From contig NZ_JACXZS010000008.1 of assembly GCF_014779795.1 (NCBI RefSeq), positions 62,001 through 126,000 of the forward strand: a stretch of DNA of 64,000 nt, in the 5' to 3' direction. Position numbers and translations under genes: made by a program. Source of the DNA: Microbacterium helvum. Its GTDB lineage: Bacteria > Actinomycetota > Actinomycetes > Actinomycetales > Microbacteriaceae. The notes under the pieces were generated by a model that was not told where the DNA came from, searched no databases, and was given only the letters and a program-made list of their open reading frames with translations. This document shows positions 36,001 through 42,663 of this stretch, piece after piece (the first letter of the stretch is position 1; every line of letters starts with the position of its first letter).

Positions 36001-36506
36001 TCACCACACCGGACGGGCGCACCGCCGACCCCGTCGCAGCGACGACGGACGGCTCGAAGCTGTTCCTGTCGACGGATGTCGGACTGCTCGACGACGCGTT
36101 CCGTGCGGCGAAGGTGCTGCGCCCCGATGGGGTCGTCGACACCGCGTGGACGCAGAACGCGGCGAGGATGTTCGACGGCGATGCCGCGACCCACTCCGAC
36201 ACGCGCCTGAACGCCGGCACGTACGGCAACGTGTGGGACTTCGGCGCGGGCGCGCAGGTGACGCTCACCGGTGCTGAAATTCTGGTCCGCCAGGACGGGT
36301 ACGGCATCTCGCGCATCGCCGACATGCGCCTGGAGGGCTCGAACGACCTCCAGGGCTGGACCCGCCTGACGCCGGCAGTCCCTGCGAAGACGCTGGAGTG
36401 GCAGCGCTGGGGCGTGGTTGCGGGCACCGGCTATCGGTACATCCGCATCGCCAACGGCCAGATCCTGGGCGTCGCCGAGCTGCGGGTGTTCGGCAGCGCC
36501 GGCTGA
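33015..36506 (+). CDS. Large secreted alginate-lyase-fold polysaccharide lyase with discoidin-like modules
   Basis: 1163 residues. Signal peptide to about residue 36 (cleavage near QPAAAEE). Residues of about 50-430 are an (alpha/alpha) toroid of the alginate_lyase family; visible features include ADAHIHTGVPLYYMLIAAE and NRLWNQHLYGVIGMVAAA with the Asn/His/Tyr pattern of these lyases. A beta-rich part follows, then a FIVAR-like helical hairpin (about 705-770) and two discoidin/F5-8-like modules (about 775-920 and 1020-1163) likely to bind glycan. No sortase or membrane anchor, so it is released. The substrate should be a uronate-containing polymer, for example glucuronate-bearing arabinogalactan (inference). 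It has its own promoter and operator. Confidence 0.8.
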   Translation: MRIEHQRSRARRLIGAVTAAALTVAGVVTALQPAAAEEPLAEASPPAIVRTLSDAGFAHPGIGFTADHLENMRTQVLAGVDPWASYYDAMSQTKYASRTFWAENAQPGTDIPKNDAYASAGMRSSALRDSLGAMAQALEYVVTGDEQYRANTLHILRTWSSLDPAKYAYFADAHIHTGVPLYYMLIAAEVVRGTEPANASLDGYDLRWTAEDQQRIEENLVRPVLSTFLYSQNRLWNQHLYGVIGMVAAAIFLDDADLYAKYVEWFTVNSGYQSEHDLYGGNVNGALESLFRLIPADAPGNTTGQPFVQHMEMLRDQAHGQGDVDLLVALARLVDNQGTKVDPVAGTVSTATDAVSPYRFLDDRILAGADTFYAFMMGEEVPYIPANEGGAISQAYRGRLQDPLSEAYLQYRYVAGVDVEAEAPHVAELYQHRDGPLYYYGTGIQNFWNDRGSDYTGAEYWVAFPEQLADVEGSVAPTAPSAQLSVGTFGKSLGAGAQAGTDADGTAFVRLDAAAADAQLAVRRAIWPDRTKTALVGVKVRSDGMARLQLARTSQESPFAEIVVPDTGGQWRYVWLDLNVDKTPGAVGDNIVFLRATGSDADVDVAGVLAQANGVLTPPVFADAPSVDVMAVAGEEWTRTFATTDSGGGQPQLALQNAPEGAVLSGDTVTWTPPRSGSAGLLAVASDGTTVTSLPATITVAPNRASAIGKLMDRIDGGSELFTTASWAAVEALQARAKQLRKTASTAEFAEVLAQLGDAIAGLRLLNPKLADGTLDYTGIVTAPALTSSQLRALADGDNQTSWGDQRVTGIVFDFGPGFRVTSNAFGFQARDTFPNRAEGTNVYGSDDGATWTLLTEHPNAGQDAAVEWIPVREGVRNQRFRFLKFQVDEPGVPSDPAYPGIWSIADIRIDGVRSEATGAMDTVTVSSPDGVAGRVVAGDHVELHLTGPAGNTGVAVTVLGAPVQVSSPAAGEWVASAVVPDSAQAGAAVTFTVAFTTPDGRTADPVAATTDGSKLFLSTDVGLLDDAFRAAKVLRPDGVVDTAWTQNAARMFDGDAATHSDTRLNAGTYGNVWDFGAGAQVTLTGAEILVRQDGYGISRIADMRLEGSNDLQGWTRLTPAVPAKTLEWQRWGVVAGTGYRYIRIANGQILGVAELRVFGSAG

Positions 36507-36521
36507 CCAGAGGTCGAGAAG

Positions 36522-36553
36522 GGCAGGTCTCGCCGGCTTCGGCGGGGCCTGCC
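36522..36553 (+). terminator. Terminator after the lyase gene
   Basis: 13-bp stem (36522-36534 with 36541-36553, two wobble-type mismatches), loop GGCTTC, followed by TTTC. The best intrinsic-type terminator in the sugar locus. Confidence 0.7.
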
Positions 36554-36559
36554 TTTCGT

Positions 36560-36924
36560 GTGCCCGGTTCCTCGAGGGGGTGCTGCAGGCCGAGGTCGTC
36601 GACGGCCGGCCCGTGGTGATCTTCTCGTGCCTCGGCGCGCACGCGATGCCATCGCGACGTGAGAGCCGGGGCGGCACGTGGGTCCTTCCCGCCGAGAGCC
36701 TGCTCGGACCGTACGACGTGGACGCCGCCTACCCGCTCACCGACGACAGCCTCTATGTCGGGCGTCTGCTGCGCCGCCGTGACGACGGCCAGTGGCTGCT
36801 GTTCGCCTTCCGCAACGCGGGTGAGGACGGCGGGTTCGTCGGCGGCATCACGGATCCGATGCCCGTCGCCTGGCAGGGCGGCCGGCTCGTGCGAGTGGAT
36901 GCCGCCCGCGCGGCGATCGCCTGA
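36560..36924 (+). pseudogene. C-terminal remnant of a GH32/GH43-like beta-fructosidase-type glycosidase
   Basis: The frame reads FLEGVLQAEVVDGRPVVIFS...GGTWVLPAESLLGPYDVDAAYPLTDDSLYVGRLL..WLLFAFRN...GFVGGITDPMPVAW, which looks like the last 115 or so residues of a propeller glycosidase (levanase/fructosidase or GH43 style). No start codon, ribosome binding site or N-terminal catalytic blades precede it: the upstream sequence is the terminator of the lyase gene. It is therefore most likely what remains after a deletion, not a functional small protein. Family assignment is by motif memory only. Confidence 0.6.
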
Positions 36925-36973
36925 CCCCGGCAGGCCGGGGCTCGCGGACGCGCCCCGGCCGGACCGGCCCGGC

Positions 36974-37097
36974 TTGAGACATGAGACTTCCAGTCCATAA
37001 GCTGGGTCGGCGCGGATCGTGGGAATCCGCGCGCGATCTCAGCGGCCCCATGCCGCGACGGGTCAGGTCGGTGCCGGGGCCCTGGGGACCCGGCACC
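36974..37097 (+). other. Possible short non-coding transcription unit
   Basis: TTGAGA (36974-36979), 18-nt spacer and TAAGCT (36998-37003) resemble a promoter. A perfect 9-bp stem GGTGCCGGG/CCCGGCACC ends at 37097 and could terminate an RNA of about 90 nt containing a GATCG...CGATC hairpin. No known RNA family recognised. The 36925-37163 gap has no gene. Confidence 0.25.
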
Positions 37098-37151
37098 GCG
37101 ACCGGCTCCGTGGCGGTGAGCCCGCACCCCCGGTCGCCGTGCTCGTCAGGC

Positions 37152-37157
37152 GATAAT
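37152..37157 (+). promoter_or_regulatory. -10 GATAAT of a leaderless TetR gene
   Basis: GATAAT ends 6 nt before the ATG at 37164, placing the transcription start on or next to the A of the start codon. Confidence 0.6.
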
Positions 37158-37163
37158 CGATGC

Positions 37164-37922
37164 ATGCCTGCTCCCAGCTCACGATCGCGGCGTCCGGCAG
37201 GCGAGACCCGCGCACGCATGCTCGATGCCGCCGTCGAACGCGTCCAGGCCGAGGGGCTGCTGCTCGACTACGCCAACATCGGGATGGAAGACCTGATCCG
37301 GGCGGTGGGAGTTCCGCGCTCGACGGTGTTCCGCATCTGGCCCGATCGAGTCGCCTTCGTCGCCGACCTCGTCCGGGCGCTCTTCGAGGCCGACCCGGGG
37401 TTCGACACCGGCTTCGACGGCCCCACGCTGGAGCTGATCCACGGGGCGATCGCCGAGGGCGGCGAAGCCATGGGGCGACCCGAGGCGCGCGAACTCGTGC
37501 TGCGACGCGCGGTGCGGCTGGCCGTCGCCCACAACATCGTCGCCGTGGCTGACTCCGTCGCCTACCGGGCGTACCGCACCATGTCCGCGGCGCTCTCCAG
37601 CGGCGACAGCGTGCCGGGCGGCGACGAGATCCGCGCGCTGCTGGTCGAGATCGAGGATCGGTATCTCGAACGGATGGCGGCGATGTACCGCGTGCTGAAC
37701 GACGCCGTCGGGCTGCGGATGCGGCCGGGACTGGACGCGCGCGACCTGGCCGTGGCGGTCATGGCCACGATCGACGGCGTGTCCGACCACCGCCGCATCG
37801 ACCCGGTGCAGATCGACACGCCACGACTCGTATCGGTGGGTCGGGACGAGCCCGAGGAATGGGACATCGCCGCTCTCGCGGTCTACGGCGTGTACACGAC
37901 GTTCACCGAACCCGTCGACTGA
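37164..37922 (+). CDS. TetR-family transcriptional regulator
   Basis: 252 residues. The N-terminal DNA-binding domain (GETRARMLDAAVERVQAEGLLLDYANIGMEDLIRAVGVPRSTVFRIWPDRVAFVADLVRALF) is a TetR helix-turn-helix; the remainder is a helical ligand domain, long for the family. Target unknown: it lies after the glycosidase remnant and is convergent with ppx, so it might regulate itself or a distant gene. ATG 37164 was chosen because the -10 box lies just before it and the upstream in-frame extension is low complexity. No ribosome binding site is present, which agrees with leaderless expression. Confidence 0.82.
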   Translation: MPAPSSRSRRPAGETRARMLDAAVERVQAEGLLLDYANIGMEDLIRAVGVPRSTVFRIWPDRVAFVADLVRALFEADPGFDTGFDGPTLELIHGAIAEGGEAMGRPEARELVLRRAVRLAVAHNIVAVADSVAYRAYRTMSAALSSGDSVPGGDEIRALLVEIEDRYLERMAAMYRVLNDAVGLRMRPGLDARDLAVAVMATIDGVSDHRRIDPVQIDTPRLVSVGRDEPEEWDIAALAVYGVYTTFTEPVD

Positions 37923-37949
37923 GGCGAGGAGTCGACCGCTCGGACGCGG

Positions 37950-38894
37950 TCACGCCCCGGGCGCGCTCCAGCTGAGCGATTCGATGTAGCGCAGCAGCAC
38001 GCCCTCGCGCAGCGCCCACGGCGACACCTCGAGCTCGTCGACGTCCAGCGCGCGCATCGCCTCGTGCAGCACGACGGCGCCGGCGACGATCTGGAACGTC
38101 CGATCCGGTGTGATGCCGGGCAGCTCCTGCCGCGCGGAGGCCGGGATGCGCGCGAGGCGCGGGATCCACGACCCGAGCGCGGCGCGGGGGAGCAGCATCC
38201 GCTCGATCCCCGACCAGCCGGGGACCGGGTAGCCGACGAGCTTCGCGAGCGACCGGATCGCCTTCGACGAGCCGACGACATGGTCGGGCCGCGCGAGCGA
38301 ACCGAACGACTCGGCGACCGGCGCGAGCGTCGCGCGCGCGTGCTGGCGCAGACGGTCGACGGCCTCCTCGCCGGGCGGGTCGTCGGGGAGGAACTGGATC
38401 GTCATGCGGCCGGCTCCGAGCGGGACGGATGCCGCCGCCTCCGGCAGTTCGTCGGCACCGGCCGCGAGTTCGAGCGATCCGCCGCCGATGTCGAACAGCA
38501 GGATCTGTCCCGCAGCCCAGCCGAACCAGCGGCGTACCGCGAGGAAGGTGTAGCGCGCCTCGGTCTCGCCCCCGAGCACCTGCAGCGGCTGGCCGAGCGC
38601 CTCTTCGATGAGCGCGATGACCTGCGGGCCGTTCGTGGCCTCGCGCACGGCGCTCGTGGCGGTCGCGAGCAGTTCGTCGACGCGCTCCGACGCCGCGATC
38701 TCGCGCGCCTCGGTCACCGCGGCGACGAGCGCCGAGACGCCCTCGTCGGTGATCGAGCCGTCGGGTGCGAGATACCGCATGAGCCGCAGCACCGTGCGCT
38801 GACTCGTGGTGGCGAGCGGTCGCCCGCCCGGGCGCACATCGGCGACGAGCAGGTGGACGGTGTTCGAGCCGATGTCGAGAACTCCCAAGCGCAC
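37950..38894 (-). CDS. Ppx/GppA exopolyphosphatase-family protein
   Basis: 314 residues, the short two-domain actinobacterial form. ASKHA-fold motifs: VRLGVLDIGSNTVHLLVADV (phosphate 1), EATNGPQVIALIEEALG, ILLFDIGGGSLELA (phosphate 2) and GSSKAIRSLAKLVG. It degrades polyphosphate and/or pppGpp. GTG 38894 starts the conserved core directly; a TACTCT -10 lies 6 nt upstream and there is no ribosome binding site, so the mRNA is probably leaderless. It is convergent with the TetR gene. The gap before coaA has an imperfect GGATGCCG/CGGCATCC hairpin at 38973-38996. Confidence 0.88.
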   Translation of the reverse strand: MRLGVLDIGSNTVHLLVADVRPGGRPLATTSQRTVLRLMRYLAPDGSITDEGVSALVAAVTEAREIAASERVDELLATATSAVREATNGPQVIALIEEALGQPLQVLGGETEARYTFLAVRRWFGWAAGQILLFDIGGGSLELAAGADELPEAAASVPLGAGRMTIQFLPDDPPGEEAVDRLRQHARATLAPVAESFGSLARPDHVVGSSKAIRSLAKLVGYPVPGWSGIERMLLPRAALGSWIPRLARIPASARQELPGITPDRTFQIVAGAVVLHEAMRALDVDELEVSPWALREGVLLRYIESLSWSAPGA

Positions 38895-39024
38895 GGAGAA
38901 AGAGTAGCGGCGGCATCCAGTCGCTGTCGTCACGCAGGACGACCACTCGCGCGCCGAGAGGCATAGGGGAGTGGATGCCGGCGGCCGCGGCATCCGGTCC
39001 GAACGAACGGGGGAGGGGACGGGA

Positions 39025-39030
39025 TACGAT
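39025..39030 (+). promoter_or_regulatory. -10 TACGAT upstream of coaA (leaderless)
   Basis: TACGAT is 8 nt before the ATG at 39039; no ribosome binding site lies in the short spacer. Confidence 0.55.
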
Positions 39031-39038
39031 GGGGCGCG

Positions 39039-40022
39039 ATGTCCGCCGACGAAGCCGCAGTCTCCCTCAGCTCACCCCACACTGAGCCGACCGCCGCCCC
39101 CGCCCTGTCGCTGTACCGCGAGATCGAGCGCGCGGACTGGGCGCGATTGGCGTCGGGCATCGCACAGCCGCTGACCGAGACCGAGATCGTGCAGATCCGC
39201 GGCCTCGGCGACCGGCTCGACATGGACGAGGTCGCGCAGGTCTACGTTCCGCTGTCGCGGCTGCTGTCGCTCTACGCGGAGTCGACGAAGCGCCTGGGCG
39301 CCGAGGAGTCGGCTTTCCTCGGCGAGAACGACTCGACGACGCCGTTCATCGTCGGCGTCGCCGGCTCCGTCGCCGTCGGCAAGTCCACGATCGCGCGCCT
39401 GCTGCGCGAACTGACCTCGCGCTGGCCCGGCACACCGCGCGTCGAGCTCATCACGACGGATGGCTTCCTCTACCCGAACGCGGAGCTCGAGCGCCGCGGT
39501 CTCATGGAGCGCAAGGGGTTCCCCGAGTCGTACGACCGCCGCGCCCTGGTGTCGTTCCTCACCGAGGTGAAGAGCGGCGCCGCCGAGGTGCGCGCCCCGT
39601 TCTACTCGCACATGCGGTACGACATCGTGCCCGACGCCGTCGTCACCGTGCGTCGCCCCGACATCGTCATCGTCGAGGGGCTGAACGTGCTGCAGCCGCC
39701 GCCCACGCCCAACGATGTCGCGGTGAGCGATCTGTTCGACTTCTCGATCTATGTGGACGCGGATGCCGGGCACATCGCCCAGTGGTACGTCGACCGGTTC
39801 CTCGCCCTGCGGCGTGCGGCCTTCAGCAACCCGAGCTCGTTCTTCAACGTGTTCGCGCAGCTGTCGGACGACGAGGCCGTCGAGCGGGCGCTCGGCTTCT
39901 GGAACACCATCAACCTTCCGAACCTCGAAGAGAATGTGCTGCCGACGCGGCACCGCGCGAACCTCGTGCTGCAGAAGGCCGCCGACCACAAGGTCGAGAC
40001 GGTCCTGCTCCGCAAGCTCTGA
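39039..40022 (+). CDS. coaA: Pantothenate kinase, type I
   Basis: 327 residues. The P-loop [17 protein letters not shown], the [36 protein letters not shown] segment and the NVLQ / DFSIYVDAD regions identify type I PanK, the first and feedback-regulated step of coenzyme A synthesis. Full length. The gene appears to be expressed from a leaderless promoter. glmS follows 63 nt downstream with its own promoter. Confidence 0.97.
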   Translation: MSADEAAVSLSSPHTEPTAAPALSLYREIERADWARLASGIAQPLTETEIVQIRGLGDRLDMDEVAQVYVPLSRLLSLYAESTKRLGAEESAFLGENDSTTPFIVGVAGSVAVGKSTIARLLRELTSRWPGTPRVELITTDGFLYPNAELERRGLMERKGFPESYDRRALVSFLTEVKSGAAEVRAPFYSHMRYDIVPDAVVTVRRPDIVIVEGLNVLQPPPTPNDVAVSDLFDFSIYVDADAGHIAQWYVDRFLALRRAAFSNPSSFFNVFAQLSDDEAVERALGFWNTINLPNLEENVLPTRHRANLVLQKAADHKVETVLLRKL

Positions 40023-40072
40023 CGCGCGATGGCATCCTGTTTTCGTAAGGGAGCCGCGCAAAACCGCCCGCC

Positions 40073-40078
40073 TACCAT
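40073..40078 (+). promoter_or_regulatory. -10 TACCAT of leaderless glmS
   Basis: TACCAT is followed after 7 nt by the ATG at 40086, putting the start site at the first codon. No glmS ribozyme is present in the 63-nt gap. Confidence 0.55.
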
Positions 40079-40085
40079 GGAGCGC

Positions 40086-41936
40086 ATGTGCGGAATCGTC
40101 GGATATGTGGGCCCTCGCCAGAGCCAGGACGTGCTGATCTCGGGACTCGGACGCCTGGAGTACCGCGGCTACGACTCGGCGGGGATCGCCGTCATCGACG
40201 GCGACGGTACACTCGACATGCGCAAGCGCGCGGGCAAACTGCAGGTGCTGCGCGACGACCTGGCAGCGCGGCCGATGCCCGACGGCACGACCGGCATCGG
40301 GCACACCCGCTGGGCGACGCACGGCGGTCCCACGGACGGCAACGCGCACCCGCACCTCGCCGACGACGACCGCCTGGCGGTCATCCACAACGGCATCATC
40401 GAGAACTTCGCCGAGCTGAAGGCCGAGCTGCTGTCCGAGGGCTTCACCTTCCGCAGCGAGACCGACACCGAGGTCGCTGCGGTGCTGCTGGGCCGCGAGT
40501 ACCGCCGCACCGGCGACCTGGTCGCCGCGTTCCGGGCGATCGCACCGCGGCTCGAGGGCGCCTTCACGCTCCTGGCGCTGCACCAGGAGCAGCCCGGCCT
40601 CGTCGTCGGCGCCCGCCGCAACTCGCCGCTCGTGATCGGCCTCGGCGAGGGCGAGAACTTCCTGGGCTCCGACGTCGCCGCGTTCGTCGAGCACACCCGC
40701 AACGCCCTGGCTATCGGCCAGGACCAGATCGTCGCCATCACGCCCGAGGGCGTCGAGGTCACCGACTTCGCGGGCGGCGCGGTCGAGGTCGAGCCCTTCG
40801 AGGTGACGTGGGATGCCGCCGCCGCCGAGAAGGGCGGCTGGTCGTCGTTCATGGCCAAAGAGGTGTCGGAAGAGCCCGAGGCCGTCGCGAACACGCTCCG
40901 CGGCCGCATCCACGACGGCGAGGTCGTGATCCCCGAGCTCGACGGGCTCGACGAGCTGTTCACCGGCATCTCGCGCATCATCATCATCGCGTGCGGCACG
41001 GCGGCCTATGCCGGCCAGGTCGGCAAGTACGCGATCGAGCAGTGGACCCGCATCCCGGTCGATGTCGAGCTCGCGCACGAGTTCCGCTACCGCGATCCGG
41101 TCATCGGCCCCGACACCCTCGTCGTCTCGATCAGCCAGTCGGGCGAGACCATGGACACGCTCATGGCGGTCAAGTACGCCCGTGAGCGCGGCGCGAGGAC
41201 GCTGTCGGTGTGCAACACGCAGGGCGCGACCATCCCGCGCGAGTCCGACGCGATCGTCTACACGCACGCCGGCCCCGAGGTCGCGGTCGCCTCGACCAAG
41301 GCGTTCGTGGCGCAGATCACGGCGCTGTACCTGATGGGTCTGCACATCGGACGCGTCCGCGGTGCGGTGTCCGCGGCCGACGCCGCCGCGCACGTGCGCG
41401 AGCTGGAGGCGGTGCCCGCCAAGATCCAGCGCATCCTCGACAACGAGCAGGCGCACATCGAGCAGTTCGCGCACTGGATGGCCGACACCCGCTCGGTGCT
41501 GTTCCTCGGCCGCCACGTCGGCTACCCGATCGCGCTGGAGGGCGCGCTCAAGCTCAAGGAGCTCGCCTACATCCACGCCGAGGGCTTCGCCGCCGGCGAG
41601 CTCAAGCACGGCCCGATCGCGCTCATCGAGCCCGGTCAGCCGGTGTTCGTCGTCGTGCCGTCGCCGCGCAAGTCGGCCGAGATGCACAAGAAGGTCGTCT
41701 CGTCGATCGAAGAGATCCGCGCCCGCGGCGCCCGCGTCATCGCGATCGCCGAAGAGGGCGACGCCGCCGTGCTGCCCAAGGCTGACGAGGTGCTGCGCAT
41801 CCCGCTCGCGGGCCCGTTCTTCGAGCCGCTGCTGGCTGTGGTGCCGCTGCACATCTTCGCGATGGGCCTCGCCACCGCCAAGGGCCTCGACGTCGACCAG
41901 CCCCGCAACCTCGCGAAGTCCGTCACGGTGGAGTGA
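40086..41936 (+). CDS. glmS: Glutamine-fructose-6-phosphate aminotransferase (isomerising)
   Basis: 616 residues. The N-terminal glutaminase begins MCGIVGYVG, so Cys2 becomes the N-terminal nucleophile after Met removal; this fixes the start at 40086, although an in-frame ATG lies nine bases upstream. Two SIS domains follow (IIIACGTAAYAGQVGKYAIEQW; SISQSGETMDTLMAVKYARERG; SVLFLGRHVGYPIALEGALKLKEL) and the gene ends in the conserved PRNLAKSVTVE. It makes glucosamine-6-phosphate, the substrate of GlmM, for peptidoglycan precursors. Confidence 0.98.
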   Translation: MCGIVGYVGPRQSQDVLISGLGRLEYRGYDSAGIAVIDGDGTLDMRKRAGKLQVLRDDLAARPMPDGTTGIGHTRWATHGGPTDGNAHPHLADDDRLAVIHNGIIENFAELKAELLSEGFTFRSETDTEVAAVLLGREYRRTGDLVAAFRAIAPRLEGAFTLLALHQEQPGLVVGARRNSPLVIGLGEGENFLGSDVAAFVEHTRNALAIGQDQIVAITPEGVEVTDFAGGAVEVEPFEVTWDAAAAEKGGWSSFMAKEVSEEPEAVANTLRGRIHDGEVVIPELDGLDELFTGISRIIIIACGTAAYAGQVGKYAIEQWTRIPVDVELAHEFRYRDPVIGPDTLVVSISQSGETMDTLMAVKYARERGARTLSVCNTQGATIPRESDAIVYTHAGPEVAVASTKAFVAQITALYLMGLHIGRVRGAVSAADAAAHVRELEAVPAKIQRILDNEQAHIEQFAHWMADTRSVLFLGRHVGYPIALEGALKLKELAYIHAEGFAAGELKHGPIALIEPGQPVFVVVPSPRKSAEMHKKVVSSIEEIRARGARVIAIAEEGDAAVLPKADEVLRIPLAGPFFEPLLAVVPLHIFAMGLATAKGLDVDQPRNLAKSVTVE

Positions 41937-41937
41937 G

Positions 41938-41971
41938 GTGGATGCCGGCGGCCCCGGCCGCCGGCATCCAC
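41938..41971 (+). terminator. Perfect 16-bp hairpin after glmS
   Basis: GTGGATGCCGGCGGCC (41938-41953) pairs perfectly with 41956-41971; two-base loop. Same GGATGCCGGCGGCC stem as after the surface-protein gene at 5184. Confidence 0.75.
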
Positions 41972-42006
41972 TCCCTTCTCGCGCGCCCGAGAGCCGCGCT
42001 GAACGT

Positions 42007-42067
42007 GTTCACTTGCGCTGAATGTACGCAGAATGGCCGTTCGGCCGTACGAACAGCGCAAGTGAAC
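42007..42067. repeat. Locus-private inverted unit pair upstream of acpS
   Basis: A 22-nt unit beginning GTTCACTTGCGCTG (42007-42028) recurs inverted at 42046-42067 with three internal changes; 14-bp perfect outer pairing. A GGCCG/CGGCC mini-stem lies in the middle. Confidence 0.65.
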
Positions 42068-42162
42068 CCAGGAGGGGGCGGCTCCTGGGCGGCGAGAAGA
42101 GAGCGGGTGCGGGGCCGCGATAGGGTGGCGGATGCCGCGTACCGGCGCGGCAGGAGGTGCAC

Positions 42163-42663
42163 GTGATCGTCGGAATCGGCGTCGACCTCGTCGACATCCC
42201 GCGGTTCGAGCGCACGATCTCGCGCACCCCGCGCCTGTTGGAGCGGCTGTTCTCGCCGAGCGAGCGGCTGCTGAAACCCCACTCGCTGGCCGCCCGGTAT
42301 GCGGCCAAAGAGGCGCTGATCAAGGCGCTCGGCGGGTCCGACGGGGTCCACTGGACCGAGATCGAGATCACCTCGGAGCCCTCCGGTCGCCCGCTCTTCT
42401 CGCTGACCGGGTCGACCGCCGCCGTCGTGGCCGATCGCGGCATCACCGCCGTGCACCTGTCGATGTCGCACGATGCGGGACTGGCGACGGCGTATGTCGT
42501 CGCCGAGGCCGCGCCCGCGCCCCCTGTTTCGGCGCAGGAATCCCCGGTTTCGGCGAACCAGGGGATTCGTGCCGAGACCGGGGCCACCGCCCCCGGTTTG
42601 GACGAGGATCCCCTGTCTCGACGCCCGCCGACTGCCACCCCCACCCAGAAGGACACCGCATGA
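42163..42663 (+). CDS. acpS: Holo-[acyl-carrier-protein] synthase with repeat-derived C-terminal tail
   Basis: 166 residues; typical AcpS is about 115-130. The enzyme part has VGIGVDLVDIPRFERTI, LAARYAAKEALIKALGG and HLSMSHDAGLATAYVVAEA, i.e. the metal and CoA-binding residues that transfer 4'-phosphopantetheine to ACP. After residue 118 a non-conserved tail (PAPPVSAQESPVSANQG...) is encoded by the unit array at 42521-42623. GTG 42163 is favoured because AGGAGG lies 5 nt ahead; another GTG lies 6 nt upstream. alr overlaps by 4 nt. Confidence 0.93.
   Translation: MIVGIGVDLVDIPRFERTISRTPRLLERLFSPSERLLKPHSLAARYAAKEALIKALGGSDGVHWTEIEITSEPSGRPLFSLTGSTAAVVADRGITAVHLSMSHDAGLATAYVVAEAAPAPPVSAQESPVSANQGIRAETGATAPGLDEDPLSRRPPTATPTQKDTA
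42521..42623. repeat. Unit array inside the 3' end of acpS
   Basis: CCCCTGTTTCGGCGCAGGAA (42521), CCCCGGTTTCGGCGAACC (42542), inverted copy 42565-42583 (complement CCCCGGTCTCGGCACGAAT), CCCCGGTTTGGACGAGGAT (42591) and CCCCTGTCTCGACG (42610). Five copies of a CCCC-NGTYTCGGCG unit, one inverted, all read through in the acpS frame. Confidence 0.7.

Noticed and set aside
36418..36559. Extending the glycosidase remnant upstream in its open frame
   Set aside because: That part is an alternative frame of the lyase 3' end and its terminator, with no similarity to glycosidases.
37070..37097. SRP RNA or another known small RNA
   Set aside because: The conserved 4.5S core bases were not found near the GGTCAGG stretch; only a generic hairpin is present.
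40023..40085. glmS ribozyme/riboswitch
   Set aside because: The gap is only 63 nt, with a -10 box 7 nt before the start; no room for and no trace of the ribozyme core.
40077..40085. Alternative glmS start nine bases upstream (ATGGAGCGC)
   Set aside because: Would place three residues before MCGIVGYVG and block the required N-terminal cysteine nucleophile.
42157..42162. GTG 42157 as the acpS start
   Set aside because: It overlaps the AGGAGG ribosome binding site that fits GTG 42163.
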